This document shows, in pieces, positions 8,101 to 16,697 of a stretch of 28,349 nt of DNA. The translations under genes were made by a program, and so were the position numbers. The DNA lies in the NCBI GenBank assembly GCA_002499945.1, contig DKYP01000138.1, positions 1 through 28,349 on the forward strand. Reading direction: 5' to 3'. The notes beneath the pieces are model-generated. The model had not been told where the DNA came from, searched no databases, and saw only the letters and a program-made list of their open reading frames with translations. This DNA comes from Lachnoclostridium sp. UBA7097 (GTDB lineage: Bacteria > Bacillota > Clostridia > Lachnospirales > Lachnospiraceae). How positions within the stretch are numbered: position 1 is the first letter of the stretch; each line of letters begins with the position of its first letter.

Positions 8101-11100
8101 GCTGAAAAGACAATAAACAAAGATATCAAGGCAATCAAGGCCAATTATTCCGGGGAGCTTGCAAATATCAACATCAAACTTGCCAATATAGATGCTGCAA
8201 GGCAGGAACTGGCAACACTGACAGCTGATGATATCAAGGTAATGGTAAATGCCATTGTCAACCACAAGGAAGTAGATAAATACAAAAAGGAAAAAGAAGA
8301 AAAAACATTAAAGGTAAACTGTGAAGTCAATGATACTGCTGTCAGTGCCTTTATGTCAAAACCGCTTGAAAAAACCATCAGGATAAAGACATCTGTTGAT
8401 TCTTCTGGTACAGATGTTAAAACAGATGCAGACACAAAAAAGACTTCCGGCAGTGGCAAAAAGAAAAAAAGCAGTGGTAAAAAAGCATCTGCGGACGGGA
8501 CATTTAACCTTTTGCAGTCATCACTTGCAGCGCAGGGGTTTGCAAATGCATCAGGTAATATAAGCATCCCAAAAGACCAGACAACACTAATCAATGAATT
8601 AGGCGAAGAACTGGTTGTCCGTGATGGCAGGTGGTTTACTGTCAAAGGCGGTGCGCAGTTTACTGAACTTAAAAAAGGCGATATAGTTTTCAACCATAAA
8701 CAGACACGGCAGTTACTGGAAAACGGGAAAATAACTTCATCTGATAACCGTGGGAAAACTGCACTGGCTTCTGGTTCAGTGGGTCCTTCAAATGGCTATG
8801 GCAGGTTCTATGGCAGTGGTTCATCTTCCAGCAAAAGTAAATCTTCTGGTAAAAGCAAGTCTTCCAGCAAAAGCAAATCTTCTGGAAGCAGTAAAACAAA
8901 AGAAGACTCTAAACAGACTACAGACTGGCTTGAACGTGCCATTGAAGTAACCACAGACAAGATTGACCTGCTTAAATCAAAGCTTGAAAATATTTTTGCT
9001 GTAAAGAAAAGTAACAAGGTACTTAAAACCCAGATTAAAGAAACAGGAAACCTTATCACTTCCCTTGGCAAAAAGATTAAGAAATACAGGAAAGAAGCAG
9101 CTGGGAACAGGCTTTCATCAAAGCTTAAAAAGGAAGTACGCAAAGGAAATATCAAGGGAAACCATAAGGAACTTGTCCAGAAATATGGTGGAAAGACAGC
9201 AGGGTTAATTGAAAGCTATAAGGAAAGCCGTTCAAAATATACAGGTGCACAGAAGAAGAAAAAAGAAGCTGTAAACAAAAAGAAATCCTTACAACAGGAA
9301 TTTGATGTAAATAACGGCAGGGCTGGGAAGTATTTCAAAAAATATAACAGGCAGGTAAAGGCTGGCAGGAAAAAGGCTAAGAAGTACAAGAAAAAAGCGG
9401 ACAGTGTAAAATTATCTGAAAAGCTGAAAAAACAGATACGTGACGGCAAAATCAAGGGAAACCGCCAGCAGCTTGAAAAGACTTATGGCAAACCAAAAGC
9501 AAAGAAAATACAGGAATACAGCACAAATTATGCAAAGTACCAGGATGCTATAAAATCAAAAAACAAAGCTGTACAGAAAAAAGAGGGGTTAAAACAGCAG
9601 GTAATTAACAGCAGCACTGCAAAAAAAAGAAATGCCAGTATTGGCCAGCAGATAAAACTTACAACAGAGTTAATTAAAGAGTATAAAAAAGCTGAAAAAA
9701 CATATGCTGCCAAAGCAAAGAGTGTAAACCTTACAGAGGATTTAAAAAAATTAGTACGTAATGGCAAAATCAAGGGAAGCCATAAGGACCTTATAAAAGA
9801 ATACGGAGAAAAAACAGCAGAAAAAATTGAAGAATACAAAAACTATTATGATAAATATAAGGAAGCTAAAAAATCCAGGGAAGAGGCAAAAACACAGAAA
9901 CGTGAACTGAAACAGCAGAAACAGCAGAACATCATTGATGATGCACAGGCACGTATTGACAAGCTCAATGCACAGGCGGAAAACCAGGGCAGCGCAAAGG
10001 AAAAGAACAAATATTTACAGAAATCCGTAAAATGGATTAAGGAATCCTATGACGCACAGATAAAGCTGGCAAAACTTGAAAAGGATTCTGTCAAAGTTGC
10101 CCAGCTTAAGGCTGAAAAGGAAAAAGAACTCCGTGACTTAAAGATACAGCAGCATGAAAACCTGCAGGATGAATATGACAGCTATGTTTCTTTATATGCA
10201 ACGGAAGCTGAAAATGCAAGGACTGCGAAAGATAAAGAAGCTGCAATTAAAAACCAGATAAAATCCATAAAAGATTCATACAAGGAACAGATTAAAATTG
10301 CAGAGCTTGAAAAGAATGCTGCCCTTGCAGAAGAACTTAAAATCAAGAAAAAAAGTGAAATACTTGGCCTTAATACCCAGATTTTACAGAACTATGCAGA
10401 TGAACACAATGCCAGTGCCACACTTGCAGAAACACAGGCTAAGAATGCAGCATCTGCAAAGGAAAAAAACTGGTTTGAACGTGAAGCACTTGAAAGCACA
10501 ATAAAGGAGTATAAATATTTATACCAGATTGCAAAGCTTAAAGGTGACATAGTGGAAATGAACAGGCTTGAAGCTGAAATACAAAATACAGCAAATGAAA
10601 GTGCGAAGGCACAGATGGACAACATTTCTACAGAATACCAGAGAAAGCTTGATGAAACTGACAGGAAGACCAGGTTCATTAACCACCAGGTATCACTGGC
10701 AGAGGCAAGGAACGGTTTTATTGCAGCAGGGATGTATGAAGAAACAATTAAATCTGAAAAAGAACACCTTGAAATGTTAAAGCAGGAGAAAACAGCCCTT
10801 GAAGAAAATTTCAAAAATGTCCAGGTTGGAAGCGACCAGTGGTATGAAATGCGTGACATCATATATTCTGTTGATGAAGCAATACAAAGCACAAATGAAT
10901 CAATAGCAGAAAACACACAGAAGATACGTGAGGCAAAACGTGGACTGGAAGACCTGGGACGTGGTGTAATTGATGATATTAAATCAGAGGCAGATTTTTA
11001 TATAAAGATACTTTCATATAAAGATATGTTTGACCAGGATACTGGTACTGTTACTAAAGAAGGTTCTGCTACTTTTGCACTCCATGCTGTAAATGTAAGC

Positions 11101-12906
11101 AACGGCATAGCACAGAATAAAATAATCCAGGAACAGATAGAAGCCCTTGATAAAGATTACATGTCTGGCAGCGGCATGGCTTTCAAGGATTATTATGAAA
11201 GGCGCAAGGAGCTTACAGGGCTGCAGCAGGATTACATACTCGGGTGCTATGAAGAAATGGATGCAATAAAAGACCTCTGTAAAGAAGGGTATGAAAACCA
11301 GAAAGATGCAATGGATGACCTTATAAACAAATACAAGAAAGCCCTGGATGCAGAAAAAAACCTGCGTGACTACGAAAACAAGGTTAAAGACAAAACAACA
11401 GACATTGCTTCAATTAAAAAGCAGATAAAAGCCCTGCAGGGAAACACAACCGAAGAAGCAAGGGCAAAACTGCAGAAGCTTACAGTACAGCTCAGGGAAG
11501 CAGAAAAGGATCTGGAAGATACTGAATATGACAAGTATATCAGTGACCAGCAGGAAATACTTGACAACCTGCTTGATGAATTTGAAGACTTTACTGACAG
11601 GCAGCTTGCAGACCTTGAAGGGCTTGTTGAAAAGGTAATAAAGACCATGCCATCAAGTGCCAGCATTGTAAATAACTCCCTTAATGAAATTGCAGACATG
11701 TGGGGGATAAAGCTTTCAGAGGCACTGGACTCTTCCACCCTTTCAGGCAGCTACAGCACAATTGCAGAACAGGCGTCTGAAACAGCTGCAATAGCAGACA
11801 GCATATACAGGGCAATAACTGGTAATTATGCTGCTATAGGTGATACCCTCCAATCCCTTTCAGCAGGTATGCAGTCAATGCTTCTCTGGCTGGATACGCA
11901 TAATTTTACAACAGACATAGAAGAAGCAATAAAAAATACAAAGGATTACCAGCCAGAAGATTACAAAGACATACCAGAAAGCAAGCCAAATATCACTGAC
12001 CCTGACACAGGGCATACATGGGATGAAGACCCTTACCCTAACAGGGCACATACATTTAACGAAAACCTTGTAAATTCTGCAACAGACCTGTCTGGCGGGA
12101 AAGATTCCGGTATACAAGGAATACAAGGGCTAAAACAGGATATCCTTGAAAACCTGCATTCTTCTGTTACTGGTACCATTGATTTAAGTGACAGGCATAA
12201 AGACAGCCTTACAACGTTAGGTTCTGTAGTTAATAATGGCAGTCCCGCGTCCTCACTGTCAGCAGCTGTTGAAGGCAATACCAAAAGCCAGAATAAAAAA
12301 TTAAACCTGGCAACAAATTTTATAACTGCCAATGCAAAAAAGCCAGGTGACGAAAAGAAAAAGTCCCTTTCTGATGACCCGCTCAATAAATACATTTACT
12401 CCAGGACAAACAAAGTCCTTAACAATGCAGACTCAAAAGAACTTGCAAAAATACTTGGCATTGACACAAAAGATTCCGCATGGAAAACAAATGCAAAGAA
12501 AGCATTAAAAAATATCGGCTATTCTGAAGGCGGCATTGCTGAAACCCTGAAAACAGTGCCAGGCAGGACAGGTGATGACGGCTGGTGCGTTGTACAGAAA
12601 GGCGAGGCAATACTTAACCTGCCACAGACAGAAATGTTCAAAGACCTGGTAAACAAACTTCCTGAATTAAACAGAACCATGGAATTAATACCAGCAGGGG
12701 TAAAAGCACCTTCATACAATACTGTTACCAACAATGACAGCAATGTAAGCATGGGCGATATGGTGTTTAACATTGACGGCAGCAAAATACGTGACCTTGA
12801 CAGCCTGAAAAAAGAAATCCAGCATGATATGAAATTCAGGAATTTTATGACAGATGTTGTGCTTGGCAAAGTTACAGGCAATAACTATGCACATATGAGG
12901 TATTAA
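5143..12906 (+). CDS. Phage tail tape measure protein, 2587 aa, 5' end possibly truncated
   Basis: It sets tail length and fills the tail tube. Visible parts: a Gly/Ala-rich hydrophobic segment (about residues 90-115, ending IAIAQGISFAI); a module around 1143-1188 (ELGEELVVRDGRWF, then KKGDIVFNHKQT); a Ser/Lys-rich linker (1220-1257); three related repeats of about 100 residues starting near 1323, 1422 and 1528 (KLKK..R.G.IKG..K.L...YG); a long coiled coil; and a C-terminal module near 2465-2508 (SEGGIAETLKTVPGRTGDDG, then KGEAILNLPQTEMF). The VxxGEA/KKGDIVFN motifs are typical of siphophage tape measures. At about 0.15 nm per residue the tail would approach 390 nm. The TTG at 5143 is the first usual start codon in the frame, but it lacks a strong ribosome site, and the coding-like frame runs back to 5008 without ATG, GTG or TTG. 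Tail chaperone and tube genes, normally just upstream, are missing. Confidence 0.88.
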   Translation: MENIISSIKSQGIINSFFNASTINTDAINKYNTAIRNGVDSETALKNASKGVNRATIDLMNSANGATVSTEALTAAQKSSTLAARASSVALKGLALAGNMIAGIAIAQGISFAIKKIHDFANASETARENAKQYAQSISENLSSIGSSSKKLEGLNDELQALSKGVTATGQNINLSATEYDRYKEIISEISGIMPDLTAYFNAQGEKIGFVKGRITDLNAEYRDYIRLQAQEAVTGDENQQAIKDAIATYKAKDDKGFWGNVWSSFKSRWGFIGIDSLPSVKIAKGLEDIYNAPKEAVAKALEKGGSNTSSDEYKLSGILKKMLDTTPDEIREMTGEEFNVLQETIKANIDSLVAETESNLSNIKQILLNFVNSSEDFSGIGDADIRNNITTFISSLTTGVFDQLDINKDTAVADIRRFVNKIIAAMSDENGKFANAWEKLFKLDPDRLKTKEYTARVQKYISTLCGVLGIDDSGTQKEFAISLGFDLEGLQVSENALKAKLEGFSDDIKSRVLKTLSVTELQDAVNTGMVDWSGLVPHGFKGTADEIADKIIGNIRNAIKEKSSALENSGEQILSTLKESYKSASEDMENLASVFSESISGKGLTPDSVSTVTSIFSGLKGYNEERLLDKTANGIRLNTRELEKLKKEYDDKTAKEFYDDARDAYDAWQDALRNGQEQSVTDSLYNQYQQTAQLADQYVGLTSAYNKWQDALSTENEGSMYDSIYDNIKSVKDLYKKGLVGTDDFRSYVDLISPKDLTGAGTDEVVQAYHAGIGKIKRYFTEGQEGAKNFLKDVQEINSEWAHMNQDGSWEINFGAGGTNDKDVAKKLGIDVEAVQAILRKLSDYGFDIDLGSSFDSVTMLGQSADKAYNKLKKLGKIGKNTKIEFDTGDIAEVNAQIGHAEKLLGKFRDKNGNVNLNIEGAAEAQSVMVKLLTEKQELEKPAILTVNTDELSGKSASVITMLQKIQQDINTYDVQVAVGADTTEAEKTINKDIKAIKANYSGELANINIKLANIDAARQELATLTADDIKVMVNAIVNHKEVDKYKKEKEEKTLKVNCEVNDTAVSAFMSKPLEKTIRIKTSVDSSGTDVKTDADTKKTSGSGKKKKSSGKKASADGTFNLLQSSLAAQGFANASGNISIPKDQTTLINELGEELVVRDGRWFTVKGGAQFTELKKGDIVFNHKQTRQLLENGKITSSDNRGKTALASGSVGPSNGYGRFYGSGSSSSKSKSSGKSKSSSKSKSSGSSKTKEDSKQTTDWLERAIEVTTDKIDLLKSKLENIFAVKKSNKVLKTQIKETGNLITSLGKKIKKYRKEAAGNRLSSKLKKEVRKGNIKGNHKELVQKYGGKTAGLIESYKESRSKYTGAQKKKKEAVNKKKSLQQEFDVNNGRAGKYFKKYNRQVKAGRKKAKKYKKKADSVKLSEKLKKQIRDGKIKGNRQQLEKTYGKPKAKKIQEYSTNYAKYQDAIKSKNKAVQKKEGLKQQVINSSTAKKRNASIGQQIKLTTELIKEYKKAEKTYAAKAKSVNLTEDLKKLVRNGKIKGSHKDLIKEYGEKTAEKIEEYKNYYDKYKEAKKSREEAKTQKRELKQQKQQNIIDDAQARIDKLNAQAENQGSAKEKNKYLQKSVKWIKESYDAQIKLAKLEKDSVKVAQLKAEKEKELRDLKIQQHENLQDEYDSYVSLYATEAENARTAKDKEAAIKNQIKSIKDSYKEQIKIAELEKNAALAEELKIKKKSEILGLNTQILQNYADEHNASATLAETQAKNAASAKEKNWFEREALESTIKEYKYLYQIAKLKGDIVEMNRLEAEIQNTANESAKAQMDNISTEYQRKLDETDRKTRFINHQVSLAEARNGFIAAGMYEETIKSEKEHLEMLKQEKTALEENFKNVQVGSDQWYEMRDIIYSVDEAIQSTNESIAENTQKIREAKRGLEDLGRGVIDDIKSEADFYIKILSYKDMFDQDTGTVTKEGSATFALHAVNVSNGIAQNKIIQEQIEALDKDYMSGSGMAFKDYYERRKELTGLQQDYILGCYEEMDAIKDLCKEGYENQKDAMDDLINKYKKALDAEKNLRDYENKVKDKTTDIASIKKQIKALQGNTTEEARAKLQKLTVQLREAEKDLEDTEYDKYISDQQEILDNLLDEFEDFTDRQLADLEGLVEKVIKTMPSSASIVNNSLNEIADMWGIKLSEALDSSTLSGSYSTIAEQASETAAIADSIYRAITGNYAAIGDTLQSLSAGMQSMLLWLDTHNFTTDIEEAIKNTKDYQPEDYKDIPESKPNITDPDTGHTWDEDPYPNRAHTFNENLVNSATDLSGGKDSGIQGIQGLKQDILENLHSSVTGTIDLSDRHKDSLTTLGSVVNNGSPASSLSAAVEGNTKSQNKKLNLATNFITANAKKPGDEKKKSLSDDPLNKYIYSRTNKVLNNADSKELAKILGIDTKDSAWKTNAKKALKNIGYSEGGIAETLKTVPGRTGDDGWCVVQKGEAILNLPQTEMFKDLVNKLPELNRTMELIPAGVKAPSYNTVTNNDSNVSMGDMVFNIDGSKIRDLDSLKKEIQHDMKFRNFMTDVVLGKVTGNNYAHMRY

Positions 12907-12923
12907 TTTTGTATAGCAGATGA

Positions 12924-12955
12924 ATATTACTGGGCTGGAAACAGCCCTGTAATAT
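12924..12955. terminator. Long hairpin after the tape measure gene
   Basis: ATATTAC-T-GGGCTG (12924-12937) pairs with CAGCCC-T-GTAATAT (12942-12955) around a GAAA tetraloop, with a single T-T mismatch. It is a very stable structure but has no T-run, so it may act as a terminator, a processing site or a transcript stabiliser. Confidence 0.6.
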
Positions 12956-12994
12956 CTGTTAATGAAAGAAAATAAAAATATATATATTGAAATC

Positions 12995-13065
12995 TGGTAT
13001 AATATATATAAAATTGTATACAATATAAAATAAATCTGGATATTTTATCGGAATTAATATATAAT
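12995..13065 (+). promoter_or_regulatory. Two candidate promoters for the ATPase/TOPRIM cassette
   Basis: P1 is an extended -10 element, TGGTATAAT (12995-13003), without a good -35. P2 is TATAAT (13060-13065) with a weak -35, TGGATA (13037-13042), at 17 bases. Both lie in a very AT-rich gap of about 230 bases between the tape measure and the ATPase gene, so the cassette has its own transcription. Confidence 0.45.
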
Positions 13066-13096
13066 AAGTTGTAATAACTGGTATATTTTATTACAA
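13013..13096. promoter_or_regulatory. Palindrome and inverted repeat, candidate operators
   Basis: ATTGTATACAAT (13013-13024) is a perfect 12-base palindrome just after P1. TTGTAATAA (13069-13077) and TTATTACAA (13088-13096) form a perfect inverted repeat at the expected start site of P2. Both could bind a dimeric regulator, which is not identified here. Confidence 0.4.
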
Positions 13097-13139
13097 AAAA
13101 CGATAAAAAATATATTTTAATGGAATGGAGTGTGTTGAT

Positions 13140-14615
13140 ATGGAAGAAAACAGGCTGGTCAGGATAATAGAATCCAGGTTAGAAAACTTTAAAAATGTTG
13201 CCTACGGTGATATTAAATATGTCAATTATTCAAATGCTGAATACCGTGCAGAAATAAAAGGGTCTGATATTAATGGTATTTATGGCCAGAACGGTTCTGG
13301 AAAAACAGCTGTCATTGAATCATTAGATATAGTACAGCATGTAATGAGTGGAAAAAGTGTATTTTATGATGCATATGCAGGTATGTTTGATGATAAAAAA
13401 ACTGTAAAAATAACAAATACATTTTATATAGAATGTGGAAATAAAAAATATAAAGCCGAATATGAACTGGAATTAAAAAGAATTACTAAAGAAAAGAAAA
13501 TCCAGATTAGTTCAGAAAGTATAACATACTGGCAAAGAGGGTCTTCATGGATAAAAAAAAGAACAGTTGCATTTTCAAATCCCTATTATAACACACAATC
13601 TATTTTAGAAAATGCACAGGCAGAAATTAAATCAGATGATGAAAAAGCTGTTGGAAAAATTAGTTTTTTCAAATCTGTCCAAAATCTTGCTGTTATGTGC
13701 GCCCAACAAAATATATCATTGTTTTTTAATGAAATAATAAATAAAACATATACAACTAAAGAACAAAACGAGGAAGAAACTGCATTTTCTGATGTTGTAC
13801 AGGCATTGTTTGAATTTGCAAATATAAGATTCCAGGTAGTAAAAGTAAACCAGTTAGGAGCTAATTATTCCAATGATTTCATACCTGTAAATGTGCATGT
13901 TGAATCAGATAATGAAATCATGCAGGGCTGCATTCCTTTATTTGTAAATGGAAGAGGTGAATTTCCTGAAATAATTTTTGATAAACTTAAAGTCATCATT
14001 GAAGCAGTTAACATAGCGGTTAAGTCTATAATTTCTAATTTATCTATAGAAATTATAAAGATTAATGAGGAAATGAACAGGGATGGAACCAAGATGATTC
14101 AGGCTGAAGTTTATTCAAGAAGGGATGAAAACAGGTTTCTTATCAAATATGAATCTGAAGGAATAAAAAGAATTATTTCCCTGTTGAATTATTTGATTTA
14201 CCTGTATAATAACCCAGGTGTTTGTCTTGTTGTTGATGAACTGGATGCAGGAATTTTTGAATATTTATTAGGTGAACTGGTTGGCGTTCTTGCACAGGAA
14301 GCAAAAGGACAGCTGATATTTACATCCCATAATCTCAGGATTATGGAAAAATTAGATAAAAAGAATATCATATGCTCTACAATAAATCCACTGGACAGGT
14401 ATATTTCATTAAAAGGAATTGAAAAAACAAATAATAAAAGGGACTTTTATATCAGGACGCTTGTATTAGGTGGCCAAAAAGAAAAACTGTATGATGATAC
14501 AGAACTACAAGATATTGGATATGCATTTAAAAAGGCAGGAAATCCCAACAGTAAAAGTGCAAAATTAGATTTTTCGGCAGATTTTCTGGATTTGTTAAAC
14601 CAATATAAACAATAA
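13140..14615 (+). CDS. AAA (ABC-type/OLD-like) ATPase, 491 aa, putative defence effector partner
   Basis: I choose the ATG at 13140 because GGAG lies nine bases before it; an in-frame ATG at 13125 would add five residues. The N-terminus (RLENFKNV...) is the usual lead-in of OLD/RecF-type ATPases. Walker A is GQNGSGKT (residues 49-56). A signature-like ESEGIKRIISLLN and a Walker B CLVVDELDAG (about 362-371) follow, then the switch sequence FTSHN (about 393). There is no fused nuclease domain; the next gene, 26 bases on, supplies a TOPRIM-like partner. Two-gene ATPase plus TOPRIM pairs are known in phage defence (for example PARIS AriA/AriB, AbiL and RloB-associated systems); which of these it belongs to, if any, cannot be told by eye. 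It is more AT-rich than the tail genes on both sides. Confidence 0.8.
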   Translation: MEENRLVRIIESRLENFKNVAYGDIKYVNYSNAEYRAEIKGSDINGIYGQNGSGKTAVIESLDIVQHVMSGKSVFYDAYAGMFDDKKTVKITNTFYIECGNKKYKAEYELELKRITKEKKIQISSESITYWQRGSSWIKKRTVAFSNPYYNTQSILENAQAEIKSDDEKAVGKISFFKSVQNLAVMCAQQNISLFFNEIINKTYTTKEQNEEETAFSDVVQALFEFANIRFQVVKVNQLGANYSNDFIPVNVHVESDNEIMQGCIPLFVNGRGEFPEIIFDKLKVIIEAVNIAVKSIISNLSIEIIKINEEMNRDGTKMIQAEVYSRRDENRFLIKYESEGIKRIISLLNYLIYLYNNPGVCLVVDELDAGIFEYLLGELVGVLAQEAKGQLIFTSHNLRIMEKLDKKNIICSTINPLDRYISLKGIEKTNNKRDFYIRTLVLGGQKEKLYDDTELQDIGYAFKKAGNPNSKSAKLDFSADFLDLLNQYKQ

Positions 14616-14641
14616 TACAAAAAAGGAGATGAAAACCCAAG

Positions 14642-15328
14642 ATGGAGAAAGCAGTAGTTTTTATTGTTGAAGGTGCTACTGATAAAAAGGCGCTTGAAAA
14701 TATATTCAAGAAAATATACCGCCATAAAGAAATTCATTTTGAATTTACTTGTGGGGATTTATCATCTGATGAAAATATAGATGTTGAAAACGTAGAGAGT
14801 GAAATTTATAAATTTGTAGATGAATACAGAAAAGATAAAAAATTGAAAACCAGCGATATATGGCAGATTGTCCATATATTTGATATGGATGGTGCATATA
14901 TTGATGACACCCATATAGTCCAGGGAAACAGTCCAGACTTTATATATTCAACAAACAATATATACTGCAAAAATATAGAAAAAGTTAAAAACAGGAATGA
15001 ACATAAACGCAAGCTGATGGATTATCTTTTAAAATGCCAGAATATTAAAAACATTCCATATAAGTGTTACTATCTTTCAAGTAACCTGGACCATGCTTTG
15101 TATAGTAAATTAAATTTGACAGATGATGAAAAAACGGAGTATGCTAATGCGTTTTATGAACTTTTTATGGGACGTGAACAACTATTTATAAATTTTTTAA
15201 GAATGGAAGTGGTTAATGGGGTTCCAGACAGCTTCCCTAAATCATGGAAATATATTAAAGAAGGTTTACATTCTTTAGAAAGACATACAAATTTAAATCT
15301 ATATTTTGAAGATAATCCTGTTTTATAA
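14642..15328 (+). CDS. TOPRIM-like protein (OLD/RloB/DUF4435-type), 228 aa
   Basis: Residues 6-16 (VFIVEGATDKK) fit the first TOPRIM motif with its catalytic-type glutamate, and about residues 79-85 (HIFDMDG) fit the DxD metal motif. The length matches stand-alone TOPRIM effectors such as RloB or AriB rather than topoisomerases. It follows the ATPase gene by 26 bases behind an AAAAGGAG site, so the two form one operon that ends at the terminator at 15366. The expected role is an ATPase-controlled nuclease, perhaps acting on tRNA or DNA during infection by other phages. That role is inferred from the family pairing and from the cassette's position as an extra inside a tail operon. Confidence 0.65.
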   Translation: MEKAVVFIVEGATDKKALENIFKKIYRHKEIHFEFTCGDLSSDENIDVENVESEIYKFVDEYRKDKKLKTSDIWQIVHIFDMDGAYIDDTHIVQGNSPDFIYSTNNIYCKNIEKVKNRNEHKRKLMDYLLKCQNIKNIPYKCYYLSSNLDHALYSKLNLTDDEKTEYANAFYELFMGREQLFINFLRMEVVNGVPDSFPKSWKYIKEGLHSLERHTNLNLYFEDNPVL

Positions 15329-15365
15329 ATTATAAGTAAAAATAAAGTTAATAATATTTACATAC

Positions 15366-15408
15366 AAGGGCAGGAAGAAAACCAGCTGGTTACTCTCCTG
15401 CTCTTTTT
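15366..15408 (+). terminator. Intrinsic terminator of the ATPase/TOPRIM cassette
   Basis: AAGGGCAGGA (15366-15375) pairs with TCCTGCTCTT (15396-15405), with one G-T pair, and is followed by a T-run to 15408. The loop holds the palindrome ACCAGCTGGT (15381-15390), which may extend the structure. Confidence 0.8.
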
Positions 15409-15435
15409 GCCAGTATTTAAAACGAGGTAAACATA

Positions 15436-15672
15436 ATGACTAAAAACCAGAAAATAGAAATGCTTTCCAATGAAGTGAAAACTTTACAACAGAAATTAGA
15501 TGTCCTTACAAGGGCAGAAAACCACAAGACAAATGATATAAAAAGTACCTATGATGAAAAAGTTTCAAGCCTTATACGGGAACTGGAATATGAAAAGATG
15601 CAGTACCAGGGTTTAAGGGAAGAATTAGAAAAAACAAAAAAAATTATGAAGAATTATATACCAGGCAGCTGA
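15436..15672 (+). CDS. Small coiled-coil protein, 78 aa, unknown function
   Basis: The ATG lies ten bases after the AACGAGG site. The product is almost entirely heptad-like helix (MLSNEVKTLQQKLDVLTRAE, then LIRELEYEKMQYQGLREELE), with many Glu, Lys and Leu residues and a C-terminal IPGS. I do not recognise a family. It sits between the cassette terminator and the Dit gene, and its last codons lie in the stem of the next terminator. It may be a small tail assembly or scaffold factor, or an antisense-free filler gene belonging to the inserted cassette; the sequence does not decide. Confidence 0.6.
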   Translation: MTKNQKIEMLSNEVKTLQQKLDVLTRAENHKTNDIKSTYDEKVSSLIRELEYEKMQYQGLREELEKTKKIMKNYIPGS

Positions 15673-15695
15673 AGTTTTACAAGCCTGGTATTTTT
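15658..15695 (+). terminator. Intrinsic terminator overlapping a stop codon
   Basis: ATACCAGGC (15658-15666) pairs perfectly with GCCTGGTAT (15683-15691) and is followed by TTTTT. The 78-codon gene ends inside the hairpin. Transcription of the following tail genes would need read-through, antitermination or a promoter between 15696 and 15780. Confidence 0.8.
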
Positions 15696-15706
15696 AAATT
15701 TATACG

Positions 15707-15736
15707 CAGGATTAAATACAGGTTTATAAAATCCTG
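15707..15736. repeat. Inverted repeat upstream of the Dit gene
   Basis: CAGGATT (15707-15713) and AATCCTG (15730-15736) flank a 16-base AT-rich loop. It lies between the terminator and the Dit start and may be part of a regulatory site or an RNA hairpin; no clear -35/-10 pair is seen. Confidence 0.4.
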
Positions 15737-15784
15737 ATGTAACCGGAAACAATATATCCATGCAGCAGGGAGGTGGTATCCTGG

Positions 15785-16675
15785 ATGGTTGCTACAGATT
15801 TTGAATTTAATGGTGTGAAAGCCAGTGATGTAAACCTGGCCATAGTGGATTTTGGTTCACCTTCAAGGGAAGGTGTGGTTTCTTCCGGCGGGGAAACCAC
15901 ATTCAATACTTCCAAACCAGCAAACAGTAAAAAATGGAATTTCCACGGCTCACATTATGAGGAACAGCTCTCCTTCTCTTTCCAGGTGGGGAGGATTAAC
16001 TTAAACAGACGCCCGCAGGAGGTGCTTCCTGCCAGTTCTTATGAAAAGGCTTATTATATGCGTTGGCTGTGTAGGAAAGACGGGTATAAATACCTGCGTT
16101 TCCTGCAAAACGGATATGAAAATATCTTTTATAATGCAAAAATTGACCTGGAATGGATTGATTACGGCGGCTGCACATATGGTGCAGAACTTACAGTTAC
16201 ATGTGATGCACCCTTTGGCTACTCACCCCTGCAGTCCTGTGGGACACGCCTTTCATCTGGCAGTTCCTTCACTATATACAATGATTCGGATGAAACAGGT
16301 GCACTCATACCCCAGCTGGTTGAAATAGAAATATTAACTGGTGGTGATTTCAGGCTGTCCAATTCCTTAGACCCGCTCCTCATGGTAAATTACCTTGGTT
16401 TAAGCGGTGATACTGTAATCAGGGGCTGTAAAAAAGGTGAAACCATTACAATAAACGGTGTAACGAAACAGATTGCAACAAACCTCCCGTCACATGACAT
16501 TGCAAACAGTTTCAACTATGTTTACCCACGTTTAATCAACCTTGATGAGGTTTATCCCGGGGGACTTGGCACAGCAAAATCCATTTCCAGCCTGAGAAAA
16601 AATGTTTTTACACTGTCAGGGTGCAGTGCAGCAATTAACATGGCTTACAGGACTATAAGGCTTGCCATGGCCTGA
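15785..16675 (+). CDS. Distal tail protein (Dit-like), 296 aa
   Basis: The ATG at 15785 follows GGGAGG by 11 bases; a GTG at 15773 overlaps the ribosome site and is less likely. The start MVATDFEFNGVKASDVNLAI and the segment YEEQLSFSFQVGRINLN are characteristic of clostridial Dit-family (Sipho_tail) proteins, which form the hub ring joining tail tube to tail tip. The second half (LTVTCDAPFGYSP..., GDTVIRGCKKGETITING..., PRLINLDEVYPGG) is the galectin-like domain found after the ring domain. Length is normal for the family. It is followed after 22 bases by the tail-associated protein gene, the standard order Dit then Tal in siphophages of Gram-positive hosts. Confidence 0.85.
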   Translation: MVATDFEFNGVKASDVNLAIVDFGSPSREGVVSSGGETTFNTSKPANSKKWNFHGSHYEEQLSFSFQVGRINLNRRPQEVLPASSYEKAYYMRWLCRKDGYKYLRFLQNGYENIFYNAKIDLEWIDYGGCTYGAELTVTCDAPFGYSPLQSCGTRLSSGSSFTIYNDSDETGALIPQLVEIEILTGGDFRLSNSLDPLLMVNYLGLSGDTVIRGCKKGETITINGVTKQIATNLPSHDIANSFNYVYPRLINLDEVYPGGLGTAKSISSLRKNVFTLSGCSAAINMAYRTIRLAMA

Positions 16676-16697
16676 ACATGAAAGGATATGTTATTAA

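Noticed and set aside
13140..15328. Gabija or single-chain OLD nuclease system
   Set aside because: The ATPase has no fused TOPRIM domain and there is no UvrD-like helicase; a two-gene PARIS/AbiL/RloB-like arrangement fits better, though the exact type is undecided.
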